A DNA stretch of 15,217 bases from HGM12669 sp048527645 (lineage in GTDB: Bacteria; Bacillota; Clostridia; Oscillospirales; CAG-272): assembly GCA_048527645.1 (NCBI GenBank), contig DBGFNI010000122.1, positions 1-15,217 of the forward strand. The letters are read 5' to 3'. Under the pieces are notes generated by a model. That model did no database searches. It saw only the letters and a list, made by a program, of their open reading frames with translations, and was not told the DNA's origin. Shown here one piece after another: positions 1 through 7,138 of this stretch. The position numbers and the translations under genes were made by a program. Numbering within the stretch: the stretch's first letter is position 1; each line of letters starts with the position of its first letter.

Positions 1-16
1 ATAGCCGAAAGGCACG

Positions 17-23
17 AAGGAGG
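17..23 (+). promoter_or_regulatory. Ribosome binding site of the binding-protein gene
   Basis: AAGGAGG lies five bases before the ATG at 29 and fixes that start. Just upstream, GCC-GAAA-GGC (4-13) could form a short GNRA-capped hairpin. It is cut off by the window edge, so whether it belongs to a larger leader structure cannot be told. Confidence 0.8.
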
Positions 24-28
24 AAAAC

Positions 29-1258
29 ATGAAAAAAATTTTATCTCTGCTGTTGGTTCTGGCATTGATGCTGGGAACCTGCGTTGCACTGTCTTCCTGC
101 GCCGGTAAGAGCGACAAGGACAACGGTGACAAGGATGCCGGCAAATCGGAAGAGACCCTGAAGGTTGGCTTTATCTTCCTGCATGACGAAAACTCCACCT
201 ATGACCTCAACTTCATCAACGCTGCAAAGGCTGCTTGCGAGGCTGCCGGCGTTGAATCCGTTATGAAGACCAACATCCCCGAGGACAGCAGCTGCTATGA
301 GGCTGCCGCAGACCTGGCTGACAGTGGCTGCGACATCGTGTTTGCCGACAGCTTCGGCCATGAGTCCTATATGCTGCAGGCAGCAAAGGAATATCCCGAT
401 GTGCAGTTCTGCCATGCAACCGGTACGACTGCGCACACCGAAAAGCTGGACAACTTCCACAATGCGTTTGCATCCATCTATGAGGGCCGCTATCTTGCAG
501 GTATCGCTGCAGGTATGAAGCTCAACGAGATGATCGCCGCAGGCGATTTCAAGGCTGACGAGGCGAAGATCGGTTATGTCGGCGCATTCACCTATGCAGA
601 GGTTATTTCCGGTTACACCGCATTCTTCCTGGGCGCACGCTCCGTATGCCCCACGGCTACGATGGAAGTGCAGTTCACCGGCAGCTGGTATGACGAAACC
701 GCTGAAAAGGAAGCAGCTACCACGCTGATTAACCGCGGCTGTAAACTGATCAGCCAGCACGCTGACTCCATGGGCGCACCGACCGCATGTGAGACGGCAG
801 GCGTTCCGAACGTATCCTACAACGGCAGCACGGTTGCTGCATGCCCCAACACCTTTATCGTATCCTCCCGTATCGACTGGACGCCTTACTTCAACTACAT
901 CATTGACTGTGTGAAGAACGGCAAGGCAATCGACACCGACTGGTGCGGCGGCATTGCAGAGGGCTCTGTGCTACTGACTGACGTCAATGAGCAGGCTGCT
1001 GCAAAGGACACGCAGAAGGCACTTGACGAAGCAAAGGCAAAATTTGTCGACGGTTCTCTGAAGGTGTTTGACACCGCTACCTTTACTGTTGACAAAAAGA
1101 CTTTGACCTCTTACAAGGCTGACGTTGATACGGACGCCAACTACACGGCAGATACCGAGGCAATTGCAGACGGCTACTTCCATGAATCTGAGTACCGTTC
1201 CGCACCTTACTTCGATTTGCAGATCGACGGTATTGAGCGCCTGAACGAGAAGTTCTGA
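29..1258 (+). CDS. BMP family ABC transporter substrate-binding lipoprotein (nucleoside-type)
   Basis: This is the extracellular binding protein of an ABC importer, expected to capture a nucleoside and deliver it to the two permeases encoded downstream. The 409-residue product opens with a lipoprotein signal peptide: KK, a leucine-rich hydrophobic stretch, then the lipobox L21-S-S-C24, so Cys24 should be lipidated and anchored outside the membrane. A charged Lys/Asp/Glu linker follows, then a Bmp/PnrA-like fold beginning KVGFIFLHDENS (about residues 45-56), with later segments typical of the family such as DIVFADSFGHES and KIGYVGAF. Known members (PnrA, NupN/BmpA of Bacillus) bind purine or other nucleosides; a few relatives bind riboflavin or other ligands, so the ligand is inferred. 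The start is set by AAGGAGG five bases upstream. The ATPase gene follows after a gap of about 200 bases containing a nested palindrome. Confidence 0.9.
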   Translation: MKKILSLLLVLALMLGTCVALSSCAGKSDKDNGDKDAGKSEETLKVGFIFLHDENSTYDLNFINAAKAACEAAGVESVMKTNIPEDSSCYEAAADLADSGCDIVFADSFGHESYMLQAAKEYPDVQFCHATGTTAHTEKLDNFHNAFASIYEGRYLAGIAAGMKLNEMIAAGDFKADEAKIGYVGAFTYAEVISGYTAFFLGARSVCPTATMEVQFTGSWYDETAEKEAATTLINRGCKLISQHADSMGAPTACETAGVPNVSYNGSTVAACPNTFIVSSRIDWTPYFNYIIDCVKNGKAIDTDWCGGIAEGSVLLTDVNEQAAAKDTQKALDEAKAKFVDGSLKVFDTATFTVDKKTLTSYKADVDTDANYTADTEAIADGYFHESEYRSAPYFDLQIDGIERLNEKF

Positions 1259-1267
1259 TTGATTTTT

Positions 1268-1323
1268 GCGGGTACAATGCGGGGCATAACTCTTGTGCCC
1301 CGCATTTGTCCTGTTATACCCGC
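1268..1323 (+). other. Nested inverted repeat between binding protein and ATPase genes
   Basis: Two palindromes sit one inside the other, ten bases after the stop of the binding-protein gene. The inner stem is AATGCGGGGCA (1276-1286) with TGCCCCGCATT (1296-1306), a perfect 11-base match with a 9-base loop. The outer arms are GCGGGTA (1268-1274) and TACCCGC (1317-1323). Only three T residues follow the inner stem, so it is a poor intrinsic terminator. It is better read as an mRNA-stabilising or partially terminating element that lets the binding protein be made in excess over the membrane parts, as in other importer operons. The remaining gap up to 1462 holds one more weak stem (GCTGC 1356-1360 with GCAGC 1367-1371) and no convincing promoter. 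Confidence 0.7.
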
Positions 1324-1462
1324 GGTGCCCGTGTGCGCTTAACGCTGAATATTGTGCTGCCGCTTTGCAGCAGCCTGATATTGAGTGCTATGCAGGCTTG
1401 CGTGATGCACACGAATTTGTATGTTGTTTAGATACTTCGGAAAGAAAGGAACGGTTGCACAA

Positions 1463-3040
1463 GTGGGAGCAGCAGCGGCAATTGAACTGAAGAACCTGAC
1501 CAAAAGCTTTGGAAAGGTGTATGCCAACAAAAATGTCAGTCTCTGCGCGCAGCGCGGAGAGATTCTCTCAATTCTCGGCGAAAATGGCAGCGGAAAAACC
1601 TCTCTGATGAACATGATTGCGGGTATCTATTTCCCGGATTCCGGTCAGATTTTCATCGACGGCAAGGAAGTGGTGATTCGTTCGCCCAAGGATGCGTTTG
1701 CGCACGGCGTGGGGATGATTCATCAGCATTTTAAACTGGTGGATGTCTTTTCCGCTACGGAAAATATTATTTTGGGGCTCAAGGAGCAGGGACGATTTGA
1801 CCTCAAGGCTGCCTCTAAACGCGTGTCGGAGATTTGCGCCCGGTACGGCTTTGACATCGATCCCAACAAAAAGGTATATGAGATGTCTGTGTCGGAAAAG
1901 CAGACGGTCGAAATCATCAAGGTGCTGTACCGCGGTGCGGACATTCTGATTTTGGATGAACCGACGGCTGTGCTCACCCCGCAGGAAACGCAGAAGCTCT
2001 TTGCGGTATTGCGCCGGATGCGTGACGACGGCAAGACGATTATCATCATCACGCACAAGCTGCATGAGGTGCTGTCATTGTCTGACCGCGTCGCCGTGCT
2101 GCGAAAAGGGGAATACATCGGGACGGTGCTGACGGCTCAAACGAACGAATCCGAGCTGACGGAAATGATGATGGGAGAAAAGGTGACGCTGAACATCAAC
2201 CGCAGCGAGCCGAAAGACCCGGTGGACCGTCTGTCGGTAGAGCATCTGAGCTGCGTCAGCCGCGACGGCGTCAAACTGATTGAAGACATCACCTTCACGG
2301 CGCGCAGCGGGGAGATTCTCGGCGTTGCCGGCATTGCGGGCAGCGGTCAGCGGGAACTGTTGGAGTCGATCGCCGGCTTGCAGCAGATCAGCAACGGCTG
2401 TATCAACTACATCAATCCTGCCAACGGTGAAATCGAAAACCTGCGGGACAAAACGCCCGTGCAGATCCGCGAGCTTGGCGTTCGTCTTTCCTTCGTGCCG
2501 GAGGATCGGCTCGGGATGGGCTTGGTCGGAAACATGGGCATCATCGACAACATGATGCTGCGCAGCTACCGCAAGGGCTTCGGGATGTTTCTGCACCGCA
2601 AGGAGCCAAAGGACTTGGCGCAGCAGATCATATCCGAGTTAAACGTAGCAACACCCGGACCCAACACGCCCGTGCGGCGTCTCTCCGGCGGCAATGTGCA
2701 GAAGGTGCTGGTGGGACGCGAGATCGCCGCTTCGCCGACCGTATTGATGGCGGCATACCCGGTGCGCGGCTTGGACATCAATGCGTCTTATAATATCTAC
2801 CATTTGCTCAATCAGCAGAAGGAAAACGGCGTAGCAGTCATATTCGTCGGTGAGGATTTGGATGTGTTGCTGGAGCTTTGCGATCGCATCATGGTGATCG
2901 GCTCCGGCCATGTGACCGGCATTGTAGACGCGAGAACGGCAACCAAAGAGCAGATCGGTCTTTTGATGACCAAATCCGTGCACGACGATACCGTGCCCGC
3001 AGAAAAGGAACAGGAGGTCGCAAACCATGAAGCATCATGA
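1463..3040 (+). CDS. ABC transporter ATP-binding protein, two fused nucleotide-binding domains (nucleoside importer)
   Basis: This cytoplasmic ATPase powers the importer and is built as two ABC domains in one chain, as in NupO (YufO) and sugar importers of the RbsA type. Residues here count from the proposed GTG. Domain 1 has Walker A GENGSGKT (39-46), Q-loop Q88, a signature weakened to MSVSEK (141-146) and Walker B DILILDE (160-166) with catalytic Glu166. Domain 2 has a lysine-less Walker A region GVAGIAGSGQ (287-296), a good signature LSGGN (407-411) and an altered Walker B ending AAYP (430-433), where relatives usually have Gln before the Pro. One competent and one degenerate site is usual in this family. 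The frame stays open back to an ATG at 1421, but that has no ribosome binding site. The GTG at 1463 has AAAGGA twelve bases upstream and places the domain at the usual N-terminus. The end overlaps the next gene by 14 bases. Confidence 0.9.
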   Translation: MGAAAAIELKNLTKSFGKVYANKNVSLCAQRGEILSILGENGSGKTSLMNMIAGIYFPDSGQIFIDGKEVVIRSPKDAFAHGVGMIHQHFKLVDVFSATENIILGLKEQGRFDLKAASKRVSEICARYGFDIDPNKKVYEMSVSEKQTVEIIKVLYRGADILILDEPTAVLTPQETQKLFAVLRRMRDDGKTIIIITHKLHEVLSLSDRVAVLRKGEYIGTVLTAQTNESELTEMMMGEKVTLNINRSEPKDPVDRLSVEHLSCVSRDGVKLIEDITFTARSGEILGVAGIAGSGQRELLESIAGLQQISNGCINYINPANGEIENLRDKTPVQIRELGVRLSFVPEDRLGMGLVGNMGIIDNMMLRSYRKGFGMFLHRKEPKDLAQQIISELNVATPGPNTPVRRLSGGNVQKVLVGREIAASPTVLMAAYPVRGLDINASYNIYHLLNQQKENGVAVIFVGEDLDVLLELCDRIMVIGSGHVTGIVDARTATKEQIGLLMTKSVHDDTVPAEKEQEVANHEAS

Positions 3041-4142
3041 TAATACGGCGCGTGAGCCGCTGTTTCACATCGCAAAGCGCAGCGCCGTCCCGTTCTGGAA
3101 ATCATGGCTGATCCGCATCATCGCGGTGCTGGCAGCGCTGGTGGTTTCCGGTGTTGTGACCATTCTTCTGACCGGTCAGAATCCGTTGGAAATTTATGCG
3201 ACGATGTTTGAGGGGGCATTTGGCACCGAGCGCAGAACGTGGGGACTCTTTCAGAGTCTGGCAATGCTGCTGTGCGTTTCACTGGCGGTCACGCCCGCGT
3301 TCAAAATGCGCTTTTGGAACATCGGCGCAGAGGGACAGGTGCTGGTGGGCGGACTTGCTTCGGCGGCATGCATGATGTTCCTGTCTGACCGCCTGTCGGG
3401 TCCTGTGCTGTTGATTGCCATCGTGGCTGCCAGCGTTTTCGCCGGTGCGATCTGGGCGGTGATTCCTGCGTTTTTCAAAGCGCACTGGAACACCAATGAG
3501 ACGCTGTTCACACTGATGATGAACTACATCGCGATACAGCTGGTTTCCTATTTTACCTGTAAATTTGCCGTCCCCCGCGGCTCCGGAAAGATCGGTGTGA
3601 TCAACGCCGACACGGAGGCGGGTTGGCTGCCGGTGATCGGAGAACAGAAATATCTGCTCAACATCATCATTGTGGCGGTGCTGACTGTTGCCATGTATGT
3701 ATATCTCAAATACAGCAAGCATGGCTATGAGATCTCTGTTGTGGGCGAGAGCGAGAACACCGCGCGGTATATCGGTATCAATGTGAAAAAGGTGATTATC
3801 CGCACCATGCTGCTCTCCGGCGTCATCTGCGGCATTGCGGGAATGCTGCTGGTCAGCGGCACCGATCACACGATCACACGTGACACCGCCGGCGGACGCG
3901 GTTTTACGGCGATTATGGTGTCATGGCTTGCAAAATTCGATCCGCTGTATATGATTCTGACCAGCTTTCTGCTTGTGTTTCTGCAAAAGGGAGCCGGGGA
4001 AATTTCAACGATTTTCGGACTGAATGATTCTTTTTCGGAGATCATTACCGGTATTATCATTTTCTTTATTATCGGCAGTGAATTCTTCATCAATTATACC
4101 ATTCGGTTCCGTCGTGCGGCAAAGGAGGAGAAGAAATCATGA
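3027..4142 (+). CDS. ABC transporter permease (BMP/nucleoside importer, first subunit)
   Basis: This is an integral membrane subunit of the importer, in the BPD_transp_2 family and similar to NupP (YufP). The 371-residue protein has a basic cytoplasmic N-terminus, a first membrane segment at about 27-49 and several further hydrophobic segments, ending with a cytoplasmic basic tail (RFRRAAKEEKKS). Family hallmarks are visible: FWNIGAEGQVLVGG (about 96-109) and NTNETLFTLMMNYIA (about 155-169), matching the usual 'NIGAEGQ' and 'NE..TLM.NYIA' motifs, plus ARYIGINV in the second half. It probably pairs with the next gene's product to form the translocation channel. The ATG at 3027 has AGGAGG upstream inside the end of the ATPase gene. 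The stop overlaps the next start in an ATGA, indicating translational coupling. Confidence 0.92.
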   Translation: MKHHDNTAREPLFHIAKRSAVPFWKSWLIRIIAVLAALVVSGVVTILLTGQNPLEIYATMFEGAFGTERRTWGLFQSLAMLLCVSLAVTPAFKMRFWNIGAEGQVLVGGLASAACMMFLSDRLSGPVLLIAIVAASVFAGAIWAVIPAFFKAHWNTNETLFTLMMNYIAIQLVSYFTCKFAVPRGSGKIGVINADTEAGWLPVIGEQKYLLNIIIVAVLTVAMYVYLKYSKHGYEISVVGESENTARYIGINVKKVIIRTMLLSGVICGIAGMLLVSGTDHTITRDTAGGRGFTAIMVSWLAKFDPLYMILTSFLLVFLQKGAGEISTIFGLNDSFSEIITGIIIFFIIGSEFFINYTIRFRRAAKEEKKS

Positions 4143-5140
4143 TTGCAGGGTTTATTCAACGTGCCATTATGCAGGGCATTCCTCTTCTGTACGGCTCGAC
4201 CGGCGAAATCATCACCGAGAAATCGGGTCATCTGAATCTGGGTATTCCGGGAATCATGTATGTGGGCGGCATCAGCGGGGTCATCGGCTCGTTTTTGTAT
4301 GAGAATTCGCTCTCCGCTTCCGGCGGGAGCATGAATCCTTTTCTCGGTATCCTGATTCCGTTTTTCTCCTGTCTGCTCGGCTCCCTGCTGATGGGGCTGA
4401 TCTATTCGTTTCTGACTGTGACGCTGCGCGCCAATCAGAACGTGACGGGACTGGCACTGACCACCTTCGGCGTGGGATTCGGCAATTTCTTCGGTGGGTC
4501 TCTGATCAAGCTGACGCAGAGCGAGCTGCCCTCGATCACCTTAACCAAAACCAGTGACTGCTTCCGCGCGACATTTCCCTTTGCGGACAAGCTGGGGTGG
4601 TTTGGACAGATCTTTTTCTCCCACGGCTTTTTGGCATATCTGGCTGTGGCGATCGCCCTGATTGCCGCCGTCGTATTGAAGAAAACGCGCGTCGGACTGA
4701 ATCTGCGCGCGGTGGGAGAAAATCCTGCTACGGCGGATGCGGCGGGCATCAATGTCAGTCGCTATAAGTACCTGGCAACCTGTATCGGCAGCATGATCGC
4801 CGGCTTGGGCGGCTTGTATTATGTGATGGACTATGCCAACGGCGTCTGGTCAAACAACGCCTTCGGCGACCGCGGCTGGCTGGCGATTGCACTGGTTATC
4901 TTTGCGGTCTGGCGCCCCGGAATCGGAATTGTCGGTTCCTTCCTGTTCGGCGGGCTGTATATCATTCACAACTACATGAAGGATTTCGGCATTTCCATCA
5001 GCATCAGCGCGCAGGAGATTTTCAAAATGCTCCCGTATGCCGTGACCATCATCGTTCTGATTATCATCAGCATGCGTGAAAAGAAAGAGAATCAGCCTCC
5101 GGCAAGTTTAGGCTTGTCCTATTTCCGAGAGGATCGATGA
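4139..5140 (+). CDS. ABC transporter permease (BMP/nucleoside importer, second subunit)
   Basis: This is the second membrane subunit, 333 residues, similar to NupQ (YufQ). The N-terminus carries the family motif region TGEIITEKSGHLNLGIPG (21-38), corresponding to the usual 'E..G..N.G..G' loop, followed by repeated hydrophobic segments and the conserved NQNVTGLALTTFGVG stretch. A segment with VGENPATADAAGINVSRYK matches the coupling-helix region that contacts the ATPase in this family ('GEnp.aA..aGInV'). A strong ribosome binding site, AAAGGAGG, lies about twelve bases before the ATG, inside the previous gene. It is the last gene of the importer operon, and a stem-loop terminator begins about 20 bases after its stop. 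No missing motif or frame damage is seen. Confidence 0.92.
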   Translation: MIAGFIQRAIMQGIPLLYGSTGEIITEKSGHLNLGIPGIMYVGGISGVIGSFLYENSLSASGGSMNPFLGILIPFFSCLLGSLLMGLIYSFLTVTLRANQNVTGLALTTFGVGFGNFFGGSLIKLTQSELPSITLTKTSDCFRATFPFADKLGWFGQIFFSHGFLAYLAVAIALIAAVVLKKTRVGLNLRAVGENPATADAAGINVSRYKYLATCIGSMIAGLGGLYYVMDYANGVWSNNAFGDRGWLAIALVIFAVWRPGIGIVGSFLFGGLYIIHNYMKDFGISISISAQEIFKMLPYAVTIIVLIIISMREKKENQPPASLGLSYFREDR

Positions 5141-5161
5141 TCGATTCAGTATAAAAGACAG

Positions 5162-5203
5162 CAGCGTCTGTTCCGATTGCGGAACAGGCGCTGTGTGCGT
5201 TTT
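5162..5203. terminator. Bidirectional stem-loop terminator
   Basis: CAGCGTCTGTTCCG (5162-5175) pairs with CGGAACAGGCGCTG (5180-5193) around an ATTG loop, a 14-base stem with one G-T pair. On the + strand TTTT follows at 5200-5203. On the minus strand the base of the stem is followed by CTTTTAT. It lies between the end of the permease gene and the end of the facing ferritin-like gene, so it can serve both. Confidence 0.8.
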
Positions 5204-5657
5204 AATAGCCTGCCATCTGATTGGCTTTCATATAAGCGTACAGCTGTTCGCCGTGCTGCTGTTCTTCCGATTGGATATGATTGAGCAGCTTGCGCGCCGC
5301 CGGATCGGTAAATTCAAAAACGGCGGTGTTATACGCAGCGGATACGTGCTTTTCCGTCGCCAGCAGATCCTGACACATGAAGGTGTCGCTCTGCTTGCAG
5401 TTTTCATCGCTGTAGGTGACCTTGGCGCAGTTTGCATTGTTTGCGGACAGAGAGGGGGGTACCTGCTGCACGGTGCCGCCGCTCAATGCGTCCAACGCTT
5501 GCAAATGACTGCGCTCCGTATCGGCGATGGACTGCAGCAGACATTTGAGCTCCGGCGAGCAGGCACATCCGGCATAACGGTCATACTTTTGGATGCAGAG
5601 CTTTTCCTGACTCTGCATATCACGGATCAGTTGTGTTTCTTTCGGTGTTAAGGTCAT
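5202..5657 (-). CDS. Ferritin-like protein of the spore coat (CotF-like) family
   Basis: A 151-residue soluble protein predicted to be a four-helix bundle. The ferritin-like di-iron ligands are all present in order: Glu18 in helix 1, E48-x-x-H51 in helix 2, Glu102 in helix 3 and E132-x-x-H135 in helix 4. Proteins of this kind in Clostridia are usually annotated as spore coat or CotF-type proteins; their biochemical activity is poorly known, so iron binding or oxidation is inferred from the ligands. Seven cysteines (21, 31, 33, 39, 77, 87, 95) are notable for such a small protein. The start MTLTPKE was chosen because GAGG lies about ten bases upstream. The frame stays open 39 codons further, but that extension is unlike the family and would run through the promoter-like region. 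It is monocistronic and faces the importer operon. A sigma-G-like promoter upstream suggests forespore expression. Confidence 0.8.
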   Translation of the reverse strand: MTLTPKETQLIRDMQSQEKLCIQKYDRYAGCACSPELKCLLQSIADTERSHLQALDALSGGTVQQVPPSLSANNANCAKVTYSDENCKQSDTFMCQDLLATEKHVSAAYNTAVFEFTDPAARKLLNHIQSEEQQHGEQLYAYMKANQMAGY

Positions 5658-5704
5658 GATTGCTTTTCCTCGTTTCTTCATTATTTTGTGGCTTGGGTTG
5701 GGTA

Positions 5705-5734
5705 TAGTATTGCCGTTTTTTGGCACGATATGCA
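5705..5734 (-). promoter_or_regulatory. Sigma-G-like (sporulation) promoter candidate for the ferritin-like gene
   Basis: Read on the minus strand, TGCATA (5734-5729) and AATACTA (5711-5705) are separated by 17 bases. The Bacillus sigma-G consensus is about TGMATA, 17-18 bases, CATACTA, so the -35 matches fully and the -10 matches six of seven. A vegetative -35 at the right distance is not seen. The leader to the ATG would be about 40 bases. The spacer contains a small inverted repeat, TGCC/GGCA. Confidence 0.5.
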
Positions 5735-5773
5735 GGATGCGGCGACGAAAAGCAAAAAGAAGAATGCACCGCA

Positions 5774-5802
5774 TTGATTTTCTTCTGAAGATTTGGTATA
5801 CT
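5774..5802 (+). promoter_or_regulatory. Sigma-A promoter of the pdp operon
   Basis: TTGATT (5774-5779), a 17-base spacer and TATACT (5797-5802) match the vegetative consensus at four and five of six positions. Transcription should begin near 5809, leaving a leader of under 30 bases before the phosphorylase start, too short for a riboswitch. Confidence 0.7.
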
Positions 5803-5836
5803 GAATACAGAATGTTGCACAGGACGGTGTCAAAAC

Positions 5837-7138
5837 ATGGAAATGATTGATCTGATCCAAAAAAAGAAAAACGGCGGCGCGCTGACCAATGCAGAAATAC
5901 AGTATTTTGTCAGCGGCTATACCCATGGCAGCATCCCGGACTATCAGGCGTCGGCGTTGCTGATGGCGATCTGCTTTCGAGGAATGTGCCGGGAGGAGAC
6001 TGCCGATCTGACGCAGGCGATGATGCACAGCGGGGCGTGCCTGGATTTGGGCGATTTGTATGAACGCAGCTGTGACAAGCACAGCACCGGGGGCGTCGGA
6101 GACAAGACGACGCTGATTGTCGCGCCGATTGTTGCGGCGGGAGGCGGCGTGGTTGCCAAAATGAGCGGAAGAGGCCTTGGGCACACCGGCGGCACGGTGG
6201 ACAAGCTGGAATCCATCCCCGGCTTTCAAACGGCGCTTACCGAGGAGGAATTTCTCACGATTGCACGCACACACGGAATTTGTGTCGCCGGGCAAAGCGG
6301 GGATTTGGTTCCCGCTGACAAAAAGCTGTATGCGCTGCGGGATGTGACGGCAACGGTGGATCAGTTAGCACTGATTGCTTCCAGCATCATGTGCAAAAAG
6401 CTTGCCAGCGGCGCGAAGAATATTGTGTTGGATGTGAAGGTGGGCAGCGGCGCGTTTATGAAGGACGCACAGCAAGCGCGCCTGCTGGCACGGGAAATGG
6501 TAGAGATCGGGCGCGCCGCGGGACGTAATGTTGCCGCCGTGCTCACGGATATGGATGCGCCGCTGGGAAATGCAGTCGGCAATGCCATTGAGGTTTGGGA
6601 GGCGGTGCAGGTGCTGCGCGGCGGCGGGCCGGAGGATCTGCGCACGGTCAGCATCACGCTTGCCGCACAGCTTTTCTCCATGCTGACCGGTGCGGAGATC
6701 GGCGCATGCAAAGAGCGGGCGGAGCAATGTATCAAAAGCGGGGAGGCGCTGCGCGTGCTGTGTGACATGGTGCGCGCGCAGGGAGGAGACGAGCGCTTTC
6801 TTCTGGATGCATCCTGCGTCAAAGAGCCTGCGGCAAAGAAAGAAATATATGCTCCGCAGGATGGCTGGCTTTTTCATATGCAGACCGATCAGATCGGCAG
6901 AGCGTGCGTGCTTTTAGGCGCGGGGAGAGCGCGCAAAGAGGACGCGATCGATCACAGCGCGGGAATTGTTTTTCATAAAAAGACCGGCGATCGGGTGTGT
7001 GCAGGCGCATGTGTGGCGACGCTGTATGCGGCAAATGCCGCGCGCGTGCAGGAGGCGGCGACGGTGCTGTCTCAGGCGCTCACCTATTCCGATGAGGCGC
7101 CGGTGCGTCAGCCGCTGATACGCGAGGTGATACGATGA
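5837..7138 (+). CDS. pdp: Pyrimidine-nucleoside phosphorylase
   Basis: This cytoplasmic enzyme splits uridine, thymidine or deoxyuridine with phosphate into the free base and (deoxy)ribose-1-phosphate for salvage or carbon use. The 433-residue length and the opening MEMIDLIQKKKNGGALTNAE fit the Bacillus Pdp type. Motifs visible: KHSTGGVGDK (81-90), the phosphate-binding segment; SGRGLGHTGGTVDKLE (110-125), the thymidine/pyrimidine-nucleoside phosphorylase family signature; and Arg168, Ser183 and Lys187, spaced as the pyrimidine-binding Arg171, Ser186 and Lys190 of the E. coli thymidine phosphorylase. Pdp was preferred over a strict thymidine phosphorylase (DeoA) because of its Firmicute-type N-terminus, but the two are hard to separate by eye. 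AGGA is rather far from the ATG (12 bases). The stop overlaps the next start as ATGA. Its substrate class fits the nucleoside importer encoded just upstream. Confidence 0.93.
   Translation: MEMIDLIQKKKNGGALTNAEIQYFVSGYTHGSIPDYQASALLMAICFRGMCREETADLTQAMMHSGACLDLGDLYERSCDKHSTGGVGDKTTLIVAPIVAAGGGVVAKMSGRGLGHTGGTVDKLESIPGFQTALTEEEFLTIARTHGICVAGQSGDLVPADKKLYALRDVTATVDQLALIASSIMCKKLASGAKNIVLDVKVGSGAFMKDAQQARLLAREMVEIGRAAGRNVAAVLTDMDAPLGNAVGNAIEVWEAVQVLRGGGPEDLRTVSITLAAQLFSMLTGAEIGACKERAEQCIKSGEALRVLCDMVRAQGGDERFLLDASCVKEPAAKKEIYAPQDGWLFHMQTDQIGRACVLLGAGRARKEDAIDHSAGIVFHKKTGDRVCAGACVATLYAANAARVQEAATVLSQALTYSDEAPVRQPLIREVIR

Noticed and set aside
1293..1490. A 65-codon + frame between the binding protein and ATPase genes
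   Set aside because: It begins within the palindrome, overlaps the ATPase start, and has no ribosome binding site or recognisable sequence.
5193..5651. A 152-codon open frame on the + strand
   Set aside because: It lies opposite the ferritin-like gene, which has a ribosome binding site and a complete family motif set; the + frame has neither.
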